A DNA stretch of 5,655 bases from Microbacteriaceae bacterium (lineage in GTDB: Bacteria > Actinomycetota > Actinomycetes > Actinomycetales > Microbacteriaceae). The position numbers and the translations under genes are program-made. Location of the stretch: NCBI GenBank assembly GCA_026785785.1, contig JAJAZI010000317.1:1-5655 (forward strand), in the 5' to 3' direction. The notes below the pieces were generated by a model. It saw only the letters and a list, made by a program, of their open reading frames with translations. It ran no database searches and was not told where the DNA came from. Numbering within the stretch: the stretch's first letter is position 1; each line of letters starts with the position of its first letter. Shown one piece after another: positions 1 through 5,655 of the stretch.

Positions 1-1
1 G

Positions 2-436
2 ACGGTCGCCGAGGCTGAGCGGATGCTGGGCTCGAGCGTGTCCGTCTACCTCGACGGCGGCGAGACGGGCGCCGACTACAGCGAGTTCGCCGCGCCCGGA
101 ACCGGCTCCACCATCGTCGACGCGACCGGCCTGCTGCGCCCCGGAGGCGAGCTCAAGATCGTCCGCGCCGGAGTCATCCCCCCCGAGGCCATCCACGCGG
201 CGATCGCCGAATGGAAGATGGCGGCGGATTCGAACGCTCCCTCGTCCGCCCCCGCCGAGTCGGATGCTGCGGTCGATTCTGCCGACCCCGCTGCCGACCC
301 CGGCGCTGCCGGGGCCGGGTCTGCTGACGCCGGGTCTGCCGACGCTGACGCCGCCGCCGGGTCTGCCGACGCTGACGACGCCGCCGACCCTGATGCTGCT
401 GTCGATTCTGCCGCCCCCGGCCGAAGGCCTTCGTGA
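2..436 (+). CDS. tsaC: Threonylcarbamoyl-AMP synthase (YrdC/Sua5 family), C-terminal part only
   Basis: The 5' end lies outside the window; 144 residues are visible. This family makes L-threonylcarbamoyl-AMP from threonine, bicarbonate and ATP in the cytoplasm, for the t6A37 modification of ANN-decoding tRNAs. The recognisable part is the end of the YrdC fold: STIVD (fragment residues 36-40), then LLRPGG and IVRAGVI, the usual closing 'STIVD...LR.G.I' block. After about residue 72 the homology stops. Instead of the extra SUA5 domain of the long form there is a tail of about 70 residues made almost only of Ala, Asp, Ser, Pro and Gly, with 14 Asp and few basic residues, so it is probably disordered. 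The tail is encoded by imperfect DNA repeats. The gene overlaps wecA by four bases (GTGA). The same gene precedes wecA in mycobacteria (Rv1301-Rv1302). Short TsaC versus long Sua5 is judged only from the missing second domain. Confidence 0.85.
   Translation, partial: TVAEAERMLGSSVSVYLDGGETGADYSEFAAPGTGSTIVDATGLLRPGGELKIVRAGVIPPEAIHAAIAEWKMAADSNAPSSAPAESDAAVDSADPAADPGAAGAGSADAGSADADAAAGSADADDAADPDAAVDSAAPGRRPS
263..413 (+). repeat. Degenerate direct repeats coding the Ala/Asp/Ser tail of TsaC
   Basis: Two exact 22-base copies lie at 329-350 and 356-377, and a shorter related copy (GCCGGGTCTGCTGAC) starts at 314. A second pair of 22-base segments at 263-284 and 392-413 differs at one position and encodes the peptide AAVDSA twice, bracketing the inner repeats. 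All spacings are multiples of three (15, 27 and 129 bases), so the reading frame is kept. This looks like in-frame repeat expansion within a disordered tail. No separate function is claimed. Confidence 0.75.
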
Positions 437-1734
437 GCATCACCTACTACGTGCTCGCCGCCGGCGTCGCGGCAGTCATCACGCTGGTCCTCTCGGTCGC
501 CATCCTCAAGCTCAGCCAGCGGTACCACCTGTACTCCTCCTCGATCCGCGACCGCGATGTGCACACGAGCCCGACGCCCCGGCTCGGCGGCGTCGCGATG
601 TTCATCGGAATTGTGACCGCCTTCTGGGTCTCGTCACAGACCGCCCAGTTCTCATTGATCTTCGCCGATCCCGCCCGTGTCGTCGCGATCCTCGGCGCGG
701 CCCTCATCATCGTGCTGATCGGTGTCGCCGACGACCTGTGGGACCTCGACTGGATGACCAAGCTCGCCGGCCAGATGATCGCCGCCGGAATCCTCGTCTG
801 GCAGGGGGTGCAGCTACTCACCCTCCCGATCGGGGGAGTGACGGTGGTGCCACCCGTGCTCGGACTCGTCCTCACCGTGGTCGCCGTCGTGCTCGTGATG
901 AACGCCATCAACTTCATCGACGGCCTCGACGGGCTCGTCGCCGGCGTCGTGCTCATCGCCAACATCGTGTTCTTCATGTACAGCTTCATCATCACCGACC
1001 GCACCTACCAGTCGGAGTTCTTCAACCTTGCCTCCCTGATCAGCGCGATCCTCATCGGCGCCTGCGTCGGGTTTCTGCCGGTCAACTGGCATCCCGCGAA
1101 GATGTTCATGGGTGACTCCGGCGCACTACTGGTCGGGTTGCTGATGGCGGCATCCGCGGTCTCGGTCACCGGCCAGGTCGACACCGGCTCGGCGATCTCC
1201 GGCCGCCAGCTGCTCCCCGCCTTCATCCCGATCCTCCTCCCGCTCGCCGTGCTCGTGGTGCCCCTGCTCGACTTCGGGCTTGCGGTGTTCCGACGGCTGC
1301 GCGCCGGCAAGTCACCGTTCAGCGCCGACCGAAAACACCTTCACCACCGCCTGCTCGACATGGGCCACAGCCACTTCCACGCCGTGCTGATCTTCTACGC
1401 GTGGACCGCGGTCATCGCGGTCGGTTTTCTCATCTTCCTTTTCGTGCCGCCGTGGTGGGCGGTCGCGTTCATCGTCGTTGGACTCGTCATCTGCTCCCTG
1501 TTCACCCTTGCCCCGCTGACCCGGCGCAAGGCGCTCGAGGCCGCCGCCCAGCGAGCCAGTGCGGCCGAGGCCCTCCAGTCCCACGCCGAACGCTACGACC
1601 CTCTGGATGCCGGTGCGCTCAACGATCGCGACAACGACTATTCCCCGCAGCGGGCGGCCGCCGAGGCGGCTGTGCTGCAGGCGCTCGATCTGCAGCGCCG
1701 CGCCCCCCGACCCGAAACGAAGGAATCCCAGTGA
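433..1734 (+). CDS. wecA: Undecaprenyl/decaprenyl-phosphate N-acetylglucosaminyl-1-phosphate transferase (WecA/TagO type)
   Basis: Integral membrane enzyme (433 aa) that moves GlcNAc-1-phosphate from UDP-GlcNAc to a polyprenyl phosphate on the cytoplasmic face. This is the first step of arabinogalactan-linker, teichoic-acid-like or other envelope glycan assembly. About ten or eleven hydrophobic segments run from residue 5 to 360. Family motifs are all present: SPTPRLGG (46-53), the Mg-binding DD pair (D100-D101), NAINFIDGLDGL (157-168), FMGDSG (225-230) and HLHHRL (302-307). The last fits WecA/TagO better than MraY. The GTG start is supported by GAAGG at 423-427, five bases upstream, and by the GTGA overlap with tsaC. 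A hydrophilic Ala/Arg/Glu-rich tail of about 70 residues (363-433) follows the last helix. Mycobacterial Rv1302 sits in the same place, between the Sua5 gene and the atp operon. The exact glycan made here cannot be read from the sequence. Confidence 0.93.
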   Translation: MSITYYVLAAGVAAVITLVLSVAILKLSQRYHLYSSSIRDRDVHTSPTPRLGGVAMFIGIVTAFWVSSQTAQFSLIFADPARVVAILGAALIIVLIGVADDLWDLDWMTKLAGQMIAAGILVWQGVQLLTLPIGGVTVVPPVLGLVLTVVAVVLVMNAINFIDGLDGLVAGVVLIANIVFFMYSFIITDRTYQSEFFNLASLISAILIGACVGFLPVNWHPAKMFMGDSGALLVGLLMAASAVSVTGQVDTGSAISGRQLLPAFIPILLPLAVLVVPLLDFGLAVFRRLRAGKSPFSADRKHLHHRLLDMGHSHFHAVLIFYAWTAVIAVGFLIFLFVPPWWAVAFIVVGLVICSLFTLAPLTRRKALEAAAQRASAAEALQSHAERYDPLDAGALNDRDNDYSPQRAAAEAAVLQALDLQRRAPRPETKESQ

Positions 1735-2165
1735 ACGCCCAGAAGATCTTGACGGATGTCCTCCGGTACACCGGATTCCTCGCTATCGCCATCGCCCTCG
1801 TCGGCGGTGGGCTCGGGTTCGTCTTCGCCTCCACCGACGGGCTGATCAGCGCCCTCATCGGAACCGGCCTCGCCATCGTCTTCGCGTCGGTCACCGCGCT
1901 GAGCATCATCGGGGCGATGCGCTACGACATTGCGGCGTTCTTCGGAATCGTGATGGGTTCGTGGCTGCTCAAGATCCTCATCTTCATCGTGATCCTCGCG
2001 TTGCTGCGCGAAGCCGCATTCGTGCAGCCGCTGGTGCTGTTCTTCACCGTCATCGCCGGAGCCGTCGGCACCATGCTCATCGACATCATCGTGGTCTACC
2101 GCTCCCGGTTGGGCTACGTCGGCGACGCCGTCCTGCCCACCGTGCAGGACGAGACTGCCCCGTGA
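1731..2165 (+). CDS. atpI: AtpI-like four-helix membrane protein upstream of atpB
   Basis: 144 aa. The start is the GTG at 1731, which overlaps the wecA stop as GTGA and has AAGGAA at 1720-1725 with five bases of spacing. A longer open frame reaches upstream inside wecA but is not credible. Four hydrophobic segments are visible at about residues 12-33, 37-60, 68-91 and 98-123, with a short polar N-terminus and an acidic C-terminal end (VQDETAP). The position immediately before atpB matches atpI of the actinobacterial atpIBEFHAGDC operons and Rv1303 of M. tuberculosis. In better studied bacteria AtpI-type proteins are linked to c-ring assembly or Mg/Ca supply, but they are poorly conserved and usually dispensable. 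The function is inferred from position and topology only; I see no catalytic motif. Confidence 0.8.
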   Translation: MNAQKILTDVLRYTGFLAIAIALVGGGLGFVFASTDGLISALIGTGLAIVFASVTALSIIGAMRYDIAAFFGIVMGSWLLKILIFIVILALLREAAFVQPLVLFFTVIAGAVGTMLIDIIVVYRSRLGYVGDAVLPTVQDETAP

Positions 2166-2222
2166 CGCGATCCGCCGCGCCCGATGCGGCGCACCGATTA
2201 GTCGCAGCGAGAATCCTGTTGA

Positions 2223-2228
2223 TAAACT
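2223..2228 (+). promoter_or_regulatory. Possible -10 element (TAAACT) of an atpB promoter
   Basis: TAAACT fits the actinobacterial TANNNT -10 pattern and lies in the most AT-rich part of the gap. No good -35 hexamer stands at 16-19 bases upstream; the best is TTAGTC at 2198-2203, a poor match. If the element is used, transcription would begin near 2234-2236, which is the first base of the inverted repeat described next. That coincidence is the main reason to list it. Confidence 0.3.
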
Positions 2229-2234
2229 GGCGTC

Positions 2235-2319
2235 ATCTCCTGGGACAGTGCTGGTCACCGGGCCGATAGCCACAATGCCCCTACTGTCGCCAATGTGCGT
2301 CCTCACTGAAACAGGAGAT
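2235..2319 (+). promoter_or_regulatory. Long inverted repeat able to pair with and hide the atpB ribosome binding site
   Basis: Arm 1 is ATCTCCTGGGACAGTG (2235-2250) and arm 2 is CACTGAAACAGGAGAT (2304-2319). Eight outer pairs (2235-2242 with 2312-2319) and five inner pairs (2246-2250 with 2304-2308) flank a 3 x 3 internal mismatch. Arm 2 contains AGGAG (2313-2317), the only good Shine-Dalgarno before atpB, so arm 1 acts as an anti-Shine-Dalgarno. GACAGT (2244-2249) in arm 1 can instead pair with ACTGTC (2283-2288), which is incompatible with the five inner pairs. Pairing was read by eye; the energy was not computed. Confidence 0.45.
2313..2317 (+). promoter_or_regulatory. atpB Shine-Dalgarno (AGGAG) that conflicts with the GTG start
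   Basis: AGGAG ends 21 bases before the first standard start codon (GTG 2339), which is too far. It is six bases before an in-frame CTG at 2324, which is ideal spacing. No other purine-rich site lies between the two, so this site bears directly on the choice of atpB start. Confidence 0.6.
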
Positions 2320-2338
2320 AGCGCTGTTATCTAACGCT

Positions 2339-3142
2339 GTGAACCTGCTGGTTCCCATGAGCACCGAAGACGGCGGATTCTCCGCGCCGGGCATCGGTGA
2401 GTTTCTCGGACTCCCGGCACTGTTCTTCGAAGGCACGCCGTTTGAAATCAACCGCATCATTCTGGTGCGTCTCTTGGCGATCACCGTCATGCTGCTGCTG
2501 TTCTGGCTCGCGCTGCGCAAGGCCAAGCTCGTTCCCGGCCGCGGCCAGAGCGTCGCGGAACTCGCGCTGGGCTTCGTGCAGGTGCAGATCGCCGACCAGA
2601 TCCTCGGCGAAAACCTCGGTCGCCGCTACCTGCCACTTCTCGCTGGTCTCTTCTACGGGATCCTCGCGATGAACATCACCGGCGTCATCCCCGCGTTGAA
2701 CATCTCCGGAACCGCCCTGATCGGCATGCCGCTCGTGCTCGGGCTTGTCGCCTACGTGGTGTTCATCTACGCGGGCGTCAAAGAGATCGGCGCCGGCAAA
2801 TTCTTCAAGAACTCTCTGTTCCCCTCCGGTGTGCCGTGGCCGATCTACATCCTGCTGGCGCCGATCGAATTCATCAACATCTTCATCGTGCGGCCGATCT
2901 CGCTCGCCCTGCGGCTCCTGCTCAACATGATGGTCGGTCACCTCCTCCTCGTGCTGTGCTTCGGAGCCACCAACTTCCTCTTCTTCAGCGCCGGCGGATG
3001 GGTCGGCCTCTTCGGAATCGGCACCCTTGCATTCGGGTTCGTCTTCACGCTCGTCGAACTCGCCGTGTTCATTCTCCAGGCCTACATCTTCACCCTCTTG
3101 ACCGCGGTGTACGTGCAACAAGCCGTGTCTGAAGAGCACTGA
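2339..3142 (+). CDS. atpB: ATP synthase Fo subunit a
   Basis: Membrane stator subunit that forms the two proton half-channels next to the c-ring. 267 aa from GTG 2339; five or six hydrophobic segments are visible. The key signature is LALRLLLNMMVGH (189-201), with R192 matching the essential E. coli R210 and N196 matching N214. ILQAYIF (245-251) holds Q247, matching E. coli Q252, and the protein ends in SEEH as many family members do. Counting from these anchors, H201 stands at the E. coli E219 place and E240 at the H245 place, a swapped charge pair known in other a subunits. The start is uncertain: GTG 2339 is the first standard start, but the ribosome binding site favours CTG 2324, which would add five residues (MLSNA). 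ATG 2357 would remove six. The next gene, atpE, is 51 bases away. Confidence 0.95.
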   Translation: MNLLVPMSTEDGGFSAPGIGEFLGLPALFFEGTPFEINRIILVRLLAITVMLLLFWLALRKAKLVPGRGQSVAELALGFVQVQIADQILGENLGRRYLPLLAGLFYGILAMNITGVIPALNISGTALIGMPLVLGLVAYVVFIYAGVKEIGAGKFFKNSLFPSGVPWPIYILLAPIEFINIFIVRPISLALRLLLNMMVGHLLLVLCFGATNFLFFSAGGWVGLFGIGTLAFGFVFTLVELAVFILQAYIFTLLTAVYVQQAVSEEH

Positions 3143-3424
<282 letters not shown>

Positions 3425-3435
3425 GGACCACCACG

Positions 3436-3990
3436 ATGCCTGAGCTCGTCATGGCAGCAGAAACCAACCCGTTCCTGCCAGCCGATTACGACATCATCTG
3501 GTCGGCGTTCGTATTCGTCGTCGTGATGGTGTTCTTTGTGAAGTTCGCGATCCCGCGATTCCGTCAGATCCTTGACGACCGCGCTGCGGTCATCGAGGGT
3601 GGCATCGCCAAAGCGGAGAGCGCGCAGGTTGAAGCCGCTGCCGCCCTCACCGAGTACAATCAGCAACTCGCCGGAGGGCGCGCTGAGGCCGTGAAGATCC
3701 GTGAGCTTGCTCGGGCCGAAGGCGTGAAGATCCTCGCGGAGTTCAAGCAGCAGGCCCACCTGGAGGCTGCCCGCATCACCGCCATGGCGCACGCGCAGAT
3801 CGAGGCCGAGCGCCAGGCGGCCGTCGCATCCTTGCGCCAGGAGGTCGGATCGCTCGCGATCGACCTCGCATCCGGAGTCATTGGGGAGAGCCTGTCGGGC
3901 GACGCCAAGGCGTCCGCGATGGTGGATCGCTTCATCGCCGAGCTCGAAGAGTCCGAGCAGTACGCCGCGGGCGAGAAGGCGAAGGCATAG
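3436..3990 (+). CDS. atpF: ATP synthase Fo subunit b (peripheral stalk)
   Basis: 184 aa stator stalk protein, anchored in the membrane beside subunit a and reaching up to delta. One transmembrane helix is visible at about residues 19-39 (IIWSAFVFVVVMVFFVKFAIP), followed by a long charged, Ala/Glu/Lys-rich region (about 41-175) expected to be helical and to pair with a second copy. Only one b gene is present, so a homodimer is likely. The ATG start at 3436 has AAGGA at 3423-3427, eight bases upstream. That site begins inside the atpE stop codon, which suggests ribosomes move straight on from atpE. A second in-frame ATG at 3451 is possible but less well placed. The gene is not fused to delta, unlike the mycobacterial arrangement. 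Confidence 0.96.
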   Translation: MPELVMAAETNPFLPADYDIIWSAFVFVVVMVFFVKFAIPRFRQILDDRAAVIEGGIAKAESAQVEAAAALTEYNQQLAGGRAEAVKIRELARAEGVKILAEFKQQAHLEAARITAMAHAQIEAERQAAVASLRQEVGSLAIDLASGVIGESLSGDAKASAMVDRFIAELEESEQYAAGEKAKA

Positions 3991-3995
3991 CCACA

Positions 3996-4790
3996 ATGGG
4001 AGCAGCAACGAGAGAGGCACTGGCGTCGACTATCGGCGTGCTCGGTGCTCTGCCGGGCACGCCAGAACTGGCCACGGGGGAGCAACTCCTCGACGCCGGT
4101 CGTGTTATCGGCGGATCTGCGCAATTGCGTGCCGCTCTCGCTGACGATTCGTCCGCGACCGAGGTCAAGACCGCACTCGTGCGGTCGCTGTTCGATTCGT
4201 TCACCCCCGACGCGCGGGCGCTGCTTGAGTCGATCGTCGCCGGCCGTTGGTCGAGTGGCACCGATCTACTCGCCGGCATCGAGGAGGTCGGCATCCGCGC
4301 ACTCGCGGAGTCGGCTCCCACCGATGTCTCGTTGGAGGCGGAGCTGTTCGCCTTCGAGCGTGCGGTCGACTCCGACTCCGAGCTCGAGCTCGCGGTGGGC
4401 AGCAAGCTGGGCTCGTCAGAATCGAAGGCTAGGTTGGTCGACAGACTGCTTAGCGGTAAGGCGAGCGATCAGACTGTCGCGATCCTGAGCCATCTCGTGC
4501 GGCAACCGCGCGGGCGGCGCATCGGTGAGCTCCTTCGCTTCGCGACAGCGGTTGTCGCCGATCAGGCCGGGCTTCTAGTGGCGACTGTCACCTCCGCCAC
4601 GCCCATCGCTGCAGAGCAACTCGACCGCCTCGGCGCGCAGCTCGCCTTACGATACGGGCGCAAGCTGCGCATCAATTCGCGAATCGACGCCGATCTCATC
4701 GGCGGCGTGCGCGTGCAGATTGGCGGCGATGTCATCGACGGCAGCGTCGCGACAAAGCTCAACGACCTCAGACTTCAACTCGCTCGCTAG
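3996..4790 (+). CDS. atpH: ATP synthase F1 subunit delta (OSCP family), long actinobacterial form
   Basis: Joins the b stalk to the top of the alpha/beta head. The C-terminal OSCP signature is clear: [21 protein letters not shown] (230-250), then [12 protein letters not shown]. The protein has 264 aa against about 177 in E. coli. The excess matches an internal duplication: residues 29-74 align without gaps to 115-160, with shared L31/L117, R36/R122, L44/L130, E56/E142, K58/K144, L61/L147, V62/V148, L65/L151 and D72/D158. The ATG at 3996 follows the atpF stop by five bases; GAAGG at 3981-3985 lies ten bases upstream inside atpF, a rather distant site. The low amount of this subunit needed (one per complex) fits weak initiation. 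Long delta subunits are typical of Actinobacteria. Confidence 0.95.
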   Translation: MGAATREALASTIGVLGALPGTPELATGEQLLDAGRVIGGSAQLRAALADDSSATEVKTALVRSLFDSFTPDARALLESIVAGRWSSGTDLLAGIEEVGIRALAESAPTDVSLEAELFAFERAVDSDSELELAVGSKLGSSESKARLVDRLLSGKASDQTVAILSHLVRQPRGRRIGELLRFATAVVADQAGLLVATVTSATPIAAEQLDRLGAQLALRYGRKLRINSRIDADLIGGVRVQIGGDVIDGSVATKLNDLRLQLAR

Positions 4791-4793
4791 CGC

Positions 4794-4803
4794 GTGTGCA
4801 CAC
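4794..4803. other. Perfect 10-base palindrome GTGTGCACAC before atpA
   Basis: GTGTG is followed directly by CACAC, three bases after the atpH stop and three bases before the first of two atpA ribosome binding motifs. It cannot form a good RNA hairpin without a loop. It could be a protein-binding half-site pair or chance. I recognise no known operator in it. Confidence 0.3.
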
Positions 4804-4806
4804 TTC

Positions 4807-4817
4807 AGGAGTAAGGA
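4807..4817 (+). promoter_or_regulatory. Double Shine-Dalgarno of atpA
   Basis: AGGAG (4807-4811) and AAGGA (4813-4817) stand 11 and 5 bases before the ATG at 4823. Two tandem sites suggest strong initiation, as expected for a subunit needed in three copies, directly after the single-copy delta. Confidence 0.6.
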
Positions 4818-4822
4818 ACACA

Positions 4823-5655
4823 ATGGCAGACCTCACCATCAGCCCCGATGAGATTCGCGATGCCCTCAAGGAATTCGTCAAGGCCTACGACCCCAGCAAG
4901 GCGGCGACGACCGAAGTCGGTTACGTCACCGACGCAGGAGACGGAATCGCGCACGTCAAGGGACTCCCCGGCGTGATGGCCAACGAGCTCATCAAGTTCG
5001 CCGACGGCACGCTCGGACTCGCCCAGAACCTGGACGAGAACGAGATCGGTGTCGTCGTGCTCGGCGAGTTCACCGGAATCGAGGCGGGAATGGAGGTCAC
5101 CCGCACCGGCGAGGTGCTGTCGGTGCCTGTCGGAGACGCCTACCTCGGTCGCGTCGTCGACCCGCTGGGCGAGCCCATGGACGGCCTCGGCGCGATCGCC
5201 TCCGAGGGGCGCCGTGCCCTCGAGCTCCAGGCGCCCGGCGTCATGCAGCGCAAGAGTGTGCACGAGCCCATGCAGACCGGAATCAAGGCAATCGACGCCA
5301 TGATCCCGATCGGCCGGGGCCAGCGCCAGCTGATCATCGGCGACCGCCAGACCGGCAAGACGGCCATCGCGCTCGACACGATCATCAACCAGAAGGCCAA
5401 CTGGGAGTCCGGCGACGTCAACAAGCAGGTTCGCTGCATCTACGTAGCCATCGGCCAGAAGGGCTCCACGATCGCCGGCATCAAGGCCGCGCTCGAGGAA
5501 GCCGGAGCAATGGAGTACACGACGATCGTCGCGAGCCCCGCCTCAGACCCCGCCGGCTTCAAGTACCTCTCCCCGTACACCGGCTCGGCCATCGGCCAGC
5601 ACTGGATGTACGCTGGCAAGCACGTTCTCATTATCTTCGACGACCTGTCCAAGCA
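4823..5655 (+). CDS. atpA: ATP synthase F1 subunit alpha, N-terminal half (runs off the window)
   Basis: 277 complete codons are visible and no stop is reached; the family is usually about 500-550 aa, so roughly half is missing. Alpha is the non-catalytic nucleotide-binding subunit of the F1 head, three per complex. Visible parts: an N-terminal segment that contacts delta (1-25), the beta-barrel domain (about 28-95), and the start of the nucleotide-binding domain. That domain has the Walker A motif GDRQTGKT (173-180) and the Walker B strand VLIIFDD (268-274). [13 protein letters not shown] (109-121) and the stretch ending in ASPASDPA (237-244) are typical of the family. The arginine finger lies beyond the window end. 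The ATG at 4823 has AAGGA five bases upstream. The start follows atpH by 32 bases. No frameshift or stop interrupts the visible part. Confidence 0.97.
   Translation, partial: MADLTISPDEIRDALKEFVKAYDPSKAATTEVGYVTDAGDGIAHVKGLPGVMANELIKFADGTLGLAQNLDENEIGVVVLGEFTGIEAGMEVTRTGEVLSVPVGDAYLGRVVDPLGEPMDGLGAIASEGRRALELQAPGVMQRKSVHEPMQTGIKAIDAMIPIGRGQRQLIIGDRQTGKTAIALDTIINQKANWESGDVNKQVRCIYVAIGQKGSTIAGIKAALEEAGAMEYTTIVASPASDPAGFKYLSPYTGSAIGQHWMYAGKHVLIIFDDLSK

Larger units (their letters stand above)
2166..2323 (+). promoter_or_regulatory. atpI-atpB intergenic region, structured leader candidate
   Basis: This is the longest gap in the window (158 bases) and I see no gene in it. It holds a small GC hairpin (CGCCGC 2173-2178 with GCGGCG 2186-2191, seven-base loop, no T tract after it), a weak promoter candidate, and a long inverted repeat that includes the atpB ribosome binding site. 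The drop in coding signal and the structure suggest a second promoter and leader for the ATPase structural genes. Read-through from wecA-atpI is also possible. Confidence 0.5.

Noticed and set aside
314..377. Repeats as a possible CRISPR array or mobile-element end
   Set aside because: The copies are short, in frame, unevenly spaced (15 and 27 bases) and lie within a coding tail. No spacers, cas genes or terminal inverted repeats are present.
76..1004. Long open frames on the minus strand (76-564 and 447-1004)
   Set aside because: They lie opposite tsaC and wecA, which carry clear family motifs. The antisense proteins are low-complexity, as expected from GC-rich codon bias, and show no recognisable domain.
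264..1115. 283-codon open frame on the + strand in another frame
   Set aside because: Its product is Arg/Pro/His-rich and low-complexity, and it crosses the tsaC/wecA junction. It is a frame shadow of the repeat tail and of wecA.
1401..1730. Upstream extension of the AtpI-like frame into wecA
   Set aside because: The extra residues are Arg/Pro/Ala-rich shadow sequence. GTG 1731 has a ribosome site and gives a compact four-helix protein.
433..1734. wecA gene as mraY (peptidoglycan lipid I synthase)
   Set aside because: The HLHHRL motif, the NAINFIDGLDGL form and the position next to tsaC and the atp operon fit the WecA/TagO branch; mraY normally sits in the cell-division/wall cluster.
2173..2191. 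GC hairpin after atpI as an intrinsic terminator
   Set aside because: The stem is only six pairs with a seven-base loop, and the following bases contain no T tract. It may be structure only.
3436..4790. Possible fused b-delta gene as in mycobacteria
   Set aside because: atpF ends with TAG at 3988-3990 and atpH begins separately at 3996 in another reading register. There is one b and one delta gene with no fusion.

Overview
The window looks like a chromosomal segment of a GC-rich actinobacterium, most likely of the Microbacteriaceae type. This is inferred from GC-rich third codon positions, frequent GTG starts, the gene order, and a long delta subunit (264 aa) that is separate from the b subunit, unlike the fused b-delta of mycobacteria. 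I could not run a similarity search, so the family-level placement is an inference. All genes are on the + strand.

Layout: (1) 2-436, the 3' end of a threonylcarbamoyl-AMP synthase gene (tsaC/YrdC family) with an unusual, repeat-built Ala/Asp/Ser tail. (2) 433-1734, wecA, a polyprenyl-phosphate GlcNAc-1-phosphate transferase. (3) 1731-2165, a four-helix AtpI-like membrane protein. These three genes are joined by two identical GTGA start/stop overlaps. (4) 2166-2323, a non-coding gap with a weak promoter candidate and a long inverted repeat whose downstream arm contains the atpB ribosome binding site. (5) 2339-5655, the ATP synthase operon atpB (a), atpE (c), atpF (b), atpH (delta) and the first half of atpA (alpha), which runs off the window. 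atpG, atpD and atpC are expected just beyond. The order tsaC-wecA-atpI-atpBEFHA is the same as the Rv1301-Rv1308 order of Mycobacterium tuberculosis, so the neighbourhood itself is an established actinobacterial arrangement.

How the genes work together: a, c and b form the membrane Fo sector (proton path, rotor ring, stator stalk). Delta and alpha belong to the stator cap and catalytic head. The AtpI-like protein is probably an assembly or accessory factor. WecA starts cell-wall or envelope polysaccharide synthesis, and TsaC makes the activated intermediate for t6A in tRNA. Neither is part of the ATPase.

I found no mobile element, CRISPR array, tRNA or rRNA, and no non-coding stretch longer than about 160 bases. 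The coding content is ordinary housekeeping. The points most worth a second look are the atpI-atpB leader, whose fold would hide the atpB ribosome binding site, with a possible CTG start for atpB; the hairpin plus T tract between atpB and atpE; the internal duplication in the delta subunit; and the repeat-expanded tail of the TsaC protein.
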